DNA from: Prevotella sp.
GTDB taxonomy: Bacteria > Bacteroidota > Bacteroidia > Bacteroidales > Bacteroidaceae
Length of the DNA: 64,000 bases
Direction: 5' to 3'
NCBI GenBank assembly: GCA_016287755.1
Contig: JAEEWT010000004.1
Location: 148,277-212,276, forward strand
Shown: piece after piece, positions 60,300-64,000 of the stretch
How the letters are laid out: each line of letters begins with the position of its first letter
Position numbering within the stretch: position 1 is the first letter of the stretch
Translations under genes and position numbers: made by a program
Notes under the pieces: generated by a model
The model's input: only the letters and a program-made list of their open reading frames with translations
Told to the model about the DNA's origin: nothing
The model's database searches: none

Positions 60300-60375
60300 A
60301 ACTAATAAAACTAAAATAATTAGTTTAAAAACTAAGCAAATTAGTTGTATATAACGAAAAGTTTTAGTTACTTTG
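60300..60375 (+). promoter_or_regulatory. operator and promoter of the BlaI-type gene
   Basis: Two palindromes AACTAA-N5-TTAGTT lie at 60309-60325 and 60330-60346, exactly 21 bp apart, with a further AACTAA at 60300. The downstream palindrome touches a -33-like TTGT (60345-60348), 19 nt before TTACTTTG (60368-60375). Binding here would block transcription of blaI and the M56 gene. Confidence 0.65.
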
Positions 60376-60427
60376 CCCTCAGATATTGATTAAAGACGCA
60401 AGAAAAGGTAACTTAAAACCGTTAACA

Positions 60428-60787
60428 ATGAAGAAACTGACCAACAAGGAAAAGGAAATCATGGACCTGTACTGGCAACACGGTCCGATGTTTGTTCGCG
60501 AGTTGCAGGAGCATTACCCCGAGCCTCGCCCTCACTTCAACACGCTCTCTACGATTGTTCGCATTCTGGAGCGTGAGGGTTTCCTCGATCACAAGCAGTT
60601 CGGCAATACCTACCAGTACTATCCGCTCATCTCTGAGGCAGAGTATGGACGAAAGTCTATTGCTGGTATCATCAAGAACTACTTCGACGATTCCTATCTC
60701 TCTGCCGTCTCCTCGTTTGTCAAGGAAGAAAAAATCAGCGTGGAAGATCTGCGTGAACTCATTAACCAAATCGAACAAGAGCAATGA
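60428..60787 (+). CDS. BlaI/MecI-family repressor
   Basis: 119 residues from ATG 60428. A winged helix covers 1-75 (NKEKEIMDLYWQHGPMFVRELQE, NTLSTIVRILEREGFLDHK) and a C-terminal dimer helix region 80-119. It is the family of repressors inactivated by a membrane peptidase. The peptidase gene follows with an overlap of 4 nt (ATGA at 60784-60787). It probably controls its own operon through the AACTAA palindromes. Confidence 0.9.
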   Translation: MKKLTNKEKEIMDLYWQHGPMFVRELQEHYPEPRPHFNTLSTIVRILEREGFLDHKQFGNTYQYYPLISEAEYGRKSIAGIIKNYFDDSYLSAVSSFVKEEKISVEDLRELINQIEQEQ

Positions 60788-62676
60788 TGGATTTTCTGAT
60801 ATACGACGTTAAGGTAGCAGTGCTCATCGCGGTATTCTATATGTTCTACCGTTTGATGCTGGCCCACGAGACATACCACCGTGTAAACCGCCTGGTGCTG
60901 TTGACTACGGCTGTGGCTTCGTTCGTGCTGCCGCTGTGTGTGTTTACCATGCACGAAACGGTGATGGTTGATTATGACTTGAATCAATTTGGAGAACTAG
61001 CTATGAACGAGACTGTTGTAACGGATTTGCCATCCGAAGAACAATCCTCTTTCAGTCTGTCATCTGTCCTGCCTTACCTATTTATTATAGGTATGCTGGC
61101 CACGTTGGTACATACCTTCGTGTCGATAATCAGAATCCAATTGCTTATCCATCGAAGCGAGAAACATCCGCAAGAAGACGGTACAGTTATCTGTGTGACC
61201 GGTAACACAGAGTTGTCGCCCTTCAGTTGGATGCACTATATCGTGATGAACCGTAGTGACTATGAGGCACAAGATGCCGCCATCCTCACTCATGAACGAG
61301 GACATATCCGTCTCAGACACTCCTGGGACTTGCTCTTCGTTGACCTACTCACTGCCCTCCAATGGTTCAATCCTGCCATGTGGATGCTACGAATGGATCT
61401 TCGTACCATCCACGAATACGAGGCCGACGGTGAGGTACTCTCTAAAGGGATTAATGCGCGTCAATATCAATATCTATTAATCTCGAAGGCCGCAGGCATT
61501 GGCGGGTACTCCCTTGCCAACGGTATCAGTCATAGTACCCTCAAAAACCGAATCAATATGATGTTACATAAGAAATCTAACCGAACCAGCTTATTGAAGC
61601 TATTCGCACTTGTCCCCATCGTGGGTATCACCATAGCTCTCAATGCACGTACCGTTACTGACTATGTCTATGACGGTCCGCAGAAGCAGGAACCCGTGAA
61701 GAAAGGTAAGAAGAACACAACCATTAAAGTGGGTAATCAGGAGATTCAGGTGACAAATGACAGCAATCCTGTCAAGTTCAAGGCTGTATTCTCTCCAGAG
61801 AATTCTTCCATTGCAGGTGTACCTGTTGAGGTGATACAGAATGGTAAAGTTATACAGACAGCCGAGACTGACAATGATGGTACCATCACTTTGAATGCTC
61901 CGCTTGGCTCTACGGTACGCTTTACAGTTGTTACCAATGTGAAAGAGGTGAAGATCACCAAAGAGATGATAGAAAAGAAAGGTACGAATATCGTTGCTTT
62001 TGGTGCTCCAGATGGTAACAATCAATCTTCGAAGGTGTATGATGTTCCTGAGACTATGCCTGAGTTCCCTGGTGGAACGCAAGCACTGATGGAATATATC
62101 AGGAACAATATCAAATGGCCTGATGAGGAATCGTCTGTTCAAGGAAGGGTAATTGTTTCGTTTGTCGTTGAGAAAGACGGTTCCGTCAGCAATGCCAAAG
62201 TGGTGAAGTCTGTTCATCCCGCATTCGATGCTGAGGCTCTTCGTGTTGTCAATGGCATGCCCAAATGGATTCCTGGCAAACAAAATGGAGAACCTGTCAA
62301 CACGAAATATGTTATGCCTGTCATTTTCAAGTCAGATCAAGCAACACCTGCTAAGAACAGCTATAACGTGACAGGTACCTATACGCCCAATGAAGCAACA
62401 GGCACCTTTACTCCCGACGAAAGCAAATTCAAGGGAAGCGTGACGTATGTAGAGAAAAAGAAGAATAATCTAGAGGATGTTGTCACTGTAACCAAGGGTT
62501 TACGCTTCTTTGGTAATGTCGATCCTAAGGATATCATCGTGTATGTTGATGATAAGGTGGTTGAAACAGAAAAGTTAAACGAGATCGATCCTAAAGGCAT
62601 TGAACGTATCAATATAGTCAAAGATGAGAAGGTTGATTCAAAAAAGAGCATCCGCATCTACACGAAGAAACAATAA
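60784..62676 (+). CDS. BlaR1-type M56 peptidase fused to TonB C-terminal domain
   Basis: 630 residues. Four membrane helices (about 10-30, 35-55, 95-118, 280-300). The zinc site H-E-R-G-H is near 169-173 with E-Y-E-A-D-G-E near 213-219 as the third ligand region. After the fourth helix comes a beta domain (310-400) with V-E-V-I-Q-N-G-K-V-I-Q-T, a TonB C-terminal domain at 421-515 (P-E-F-P-G-G-T-Q-A-L, G-R-V-I-V-S-F-V-V-E-K-D-G-S-V), and a tail of plug-like character (540-630). No beta-lactam-sensing penicillin-binding domain is present, so the signal differs from classical BlaR1. Confidence 0.88.
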   Translation: MMDFLIYDVKVAVLIAVFYMFYRLMLAHETYHRVNRLVLLTTAVASFVLPLCVFTMHETVMVDYDLNQFGELAMNETVVTDLPSEEQSSFSLSSVLPYLFIIGMLATLVHTFVSIIRIQLLIHRSEKHPQEDGTVICVTGNTELSPFSWMHYIVMNRSDYEAQDAAILTHERGHIRLRHSWDLLFVDLLTALQWFNPAMWMLRMDLRTIHEYEADGEVLSKGINARQYQYLLISKAAGIGGYSLANGISHSTLKNRINMMLHKKSNRTSLLKLFALVPIVGITIALNARTVTDYVYDGPQKQEPVKKGKKNTTIKVGNQEIQVTNDSNPVKFKAVFSPENSSIAGVPVEVIQNGKVIQTAETDNDGTITLNAPLGSTVRFTVVTNVKEVKITKEMIEKKGTNIVAFGAPDGNNQSSKVYDVPETMPEFPGGTQALMEYIRNNIKWPDEESSVQGRVIVSFVVEKDGSVSNAKVVKSVHPAFDAEALRVVNGMPKWIPGKQNGEPVNTKYVMPVIFKSDQATPAKNSYNVTGTYTPNEATGTFTPDESKFKGSVTYVEKKKNNLEDVVTVTKGLRFFGNVDPKDIIVYVDDKVVETEKLNEIDPKGIERINIVKDEKVDSKKSIRIYTKKQ

Positions 62677-62709
62677 TAGTAGGTTTGTATCAAAGTGTTT
62701 TTAAGTCAT

Positions 62710-62787
62710 AAACAGAGTGTTTCCTTGTTAGAAACACTCTGTTTCTTTGTGAAAAACACTCTGTTTCTTTATGAGAAACACTTTTTT
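62710..62787 (+). terminator. hairpin plus 22-bp tandem repeat between convergent genes
   Basis: A perfect 14-bp stem AAACAGAGTGTTTC (62710-62723) / GAAACACTCTGTTT (62731-62744) with a 7-nt loop and CTTT after forms a terminator. From 62731 the right arm is itself repeated in 22-bp units (62731-62752, 62753-62774, partial 62775-62787), giving alternative pairings for the left arm. Confidence 0.75.
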
Positions 62788-62788
62788 G

Positions 62789-64000
62789 TCACTTTGACAA
62801 GATTCCCGTTTCTTTATCACTATGGTTCATGGTGCGTTGGATGTCTCGGTACTTTCTACCGCGGTTAAGTCGCCAGGAGACTTTCAGCGTAAGCATGTTA
62901 CCATAGTCACGACAACGTTGCGTAATTTCTTTCTGAACATAACGACTCACCACTTCGGTCTTGTTGGTCAGCGGGTGCTGACTGAACGGGTGCTGGGCAA
63001 AGAGCGATAGGGTGAGGGCATCGTTCATGCGGTAGGTAACCGTGAAGTACCATGCAGGTGCCTGATGACCGCGGTGTTCGCCTTCCATGAAATTCCAGCC
63101 ATTATCGGCGTATGCCCCCAACGTCCAGCGGTTCAGATAAGCCTGCAGTGAGCAGCCGCCGTTGAACGAGGTGTAGGTATGGGTGTAGTCATTACCTGTG
63201 TTTCTCAGGAAATTGAAGAAACGGTAGATGCCCCCATAGATGGTACCCGTAAGCTTCTCGGGGATGATGTCCCATTGGTTGTAGCTCTCTATATAGAAGA
63301 AGCTGCACTCGTTGTCGGCATTCACTTGTGTCTGATAGAAATGTCCGTCACGCCGGATGTACTGTTCCAGGTTGCAATGACTGTTGATGCGGTAATAACC
63401 TTGCAGCTCTGAGGTGAAGCGTGGAGTGGAGTAGGAGAGCAGAAGCTGATGGGAGGTCATACGGTTGGGATGGATTTCGGGATTGCCCAGGATCGTTTCC
63501 ATGGTATTCATCTTGATGCTCACGTCACTTACCATGGCGATCTGTGAGGTGTGCTGGGATATCTCGAAATCATACTTCAGTTTCACGTTGTTGGTGATGG
63601 GGTAGATAACCGTCATCTTCGGTCTGAACAGCCAGAAATCCTGCTTTGTATCTGTCTGACGGTAATAGCGCCTGCTGACACCCAATCCGCCCATATAGCT
63701 CAGCTTACTGAGATTGCCTTTCAGTTGCGAGAAGAGATAGAGGTCGGAAGTATGCATGTTGTTGACGGCAAGCACATCACCTTGATAAATGTTATGACTA
63801 TATCGCTGGGAACTCTGCACACCGCACGAAAGGGTGAACGACTTCAGACGGTTCTCGTAGATGGCTTCGCTCCACAAACTGTAGGTTTGTCCGTTGGTGG
63901 AATACCTGTAGTCAGAGCCCTCATTGTTCACCTCTTCGCCCGTGGTCTTGATAGATGTGCCCACCACGTTGGCCGTAACCGACTGGTGTTGATGGAAGTC
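62789..64000 (-). CDS. outer-membrane beta-barrel / TonB-receptor-like protein, N-terminus cut by window edge
   Basis: About 403 residues visible; the frame stays open to base 64000, so the signal peptide, carboxypeptidase-like domain and plug lie outside. The visible part is all barrel strands (TVIYPITNNVKLKYDFEISQHT, LLLSYSTPRFTSELQGYYRI, APAWYFTVTYRMNDALTLSLFAQHPF) of the type found in outer-membrane barrel family proteins without a SusD partner. It ends with a short polar tail (NHSDKETGILSK). It converges on the M56 peptidase gene. Confidence 0.8.
   Translation of the reverse strand, partial: DFHQHQSVTANVVGTSIKTTGEEVNNEGSDYRYSTNGQTYSLWSEAIYENRLKSFTLSCGVQSSQRYSHNIYQGDVLAVNNMHTSDLYLFSQLKGNLSKLSYMGGLGVSRRYYRQTDTKQDFWLFRPKMTVIYPITNNVKLKYDFEISQHTSQIAMVSDVSIKMNTMETILGNPEIHPNRMTSHQLLLSYSTPRFTSELQGYYRINSHCNLEQYIRRDGHFYQTQVNADNECSFFYIESYNQWDIIPEKLTGTIYGGIYRFFNFLRNTGNDYTHTYTSFNGGCSLQAYLNRWTLGAYADNGWNFMEGEHRGHQAPAWYFTVTYRMNDALTLSLFAQHPFSQHPLTNKTEVVSRYVQKEITQRCRDYGNMLTLKVSWRLNRGRKYRDIQRTMNHSDKETGILSK

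Overview
The window looks like a chromosomal segment of a Bacteroidales bacterium, most likely a Prevotella/Segatella-type organism. The evidence is the dense set of Bacteroidetes promoters (TTTG, about 19 nt, then TAnnTTTG), a Bacteroidetes-order Rnf operon (rseC-like, then rnfB-C-D-G-E-A), an ssb-gldE-phosphopantetheinyl transferase cluster, a serine palmitoyltransferase for sphingolipids, carboxynorspermidine decarboxylase, TonB receptors with carboxypeptidase-like N-termini, many DUF families typical of this order (DUF3089, DUF4491, DUF4494, DUF4923), and a Por-type sorting tail on a CotH protein. Genus assignment is inference; there is no rRNA here. No phage, intact insertion sequence, integrase or CRISPR array was seen.

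Layout. 1-4276 (minus): an ECF sigma factor, an anti-sigma-like membrane protein, a secreted protein of unknown function and a TlpA-like thioredoxin protein cut by the left edge. 4569-12908: small stress, envelope and housekeeping genes (His-rich secreted protein, DUF3089 hydrolase, DEDDh exonuclease, GNAT, beta-barrel, LOG, MsrA, DKNYY membrane protein, DUF1294), a deleted beta-carbonic anhydrase gene, and another membrane protein. 13146-20160: secreted or surface proteins (CotH/lamin-tail protein, CE15-type esterase, a coupled pair ending in a Cthe_2159-like beta-helix). 20203-24925: nspC, four tRNA genes, then a hypothetical gene, ssb, gldE and a PPTase. 24885-31118 (minus): lon-tgt-lptG-DEAD helicase. 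31240-34318: trmN6, lipid kinase and spt. 34383-38343: tRNA-Pro, TerB/DnaJ protein, a short ComEC, truA and an EamA transporter. 38344-40978 (minus): porin plus Na+/solute symporter. 41292-44523: phosphohexomutase, sugar kinase, and a convergent hypothetical gene sharing a long palindrome. 44675-50340: Rnf complex. 50447-56681: galE, RluA-type synthase, a 52-aa membrane protein, DUF4923 lipoprotein, HD protein, menA, DUF4494, yggS and an OmpX-size barrel. 56779-64000: LytTR regulator, TonB receptor and helical secreted protein; then a BlaI repressor with an M56/TonB-domain partner; then the end of an outer-membrane barrel running off the right edge.

The most unusual signals are not extra genes but DNA architecture. 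Spacers built from about 7-nt repeats abut start codons (and one run sits in frame inside nspC). A leader of about 100 bp is shared by two otherwise unrelated membrane-protein genes. A perfect 18-bp-arm palindrome gives two convergent genes the same last four codons. A 9-bp tandem repeat makes a Ser/Thr tail on RnfB. Regularly spaced operator-like sites precede the LytTR-linked receptor and the blaI gene. Several start codons sit about 4 nt after a -7 box, so their mRNAs are predicted to be leaderless. All coordinates and motifs come from reading the sequence; no database search was possible, so family names rest on motif recognition.
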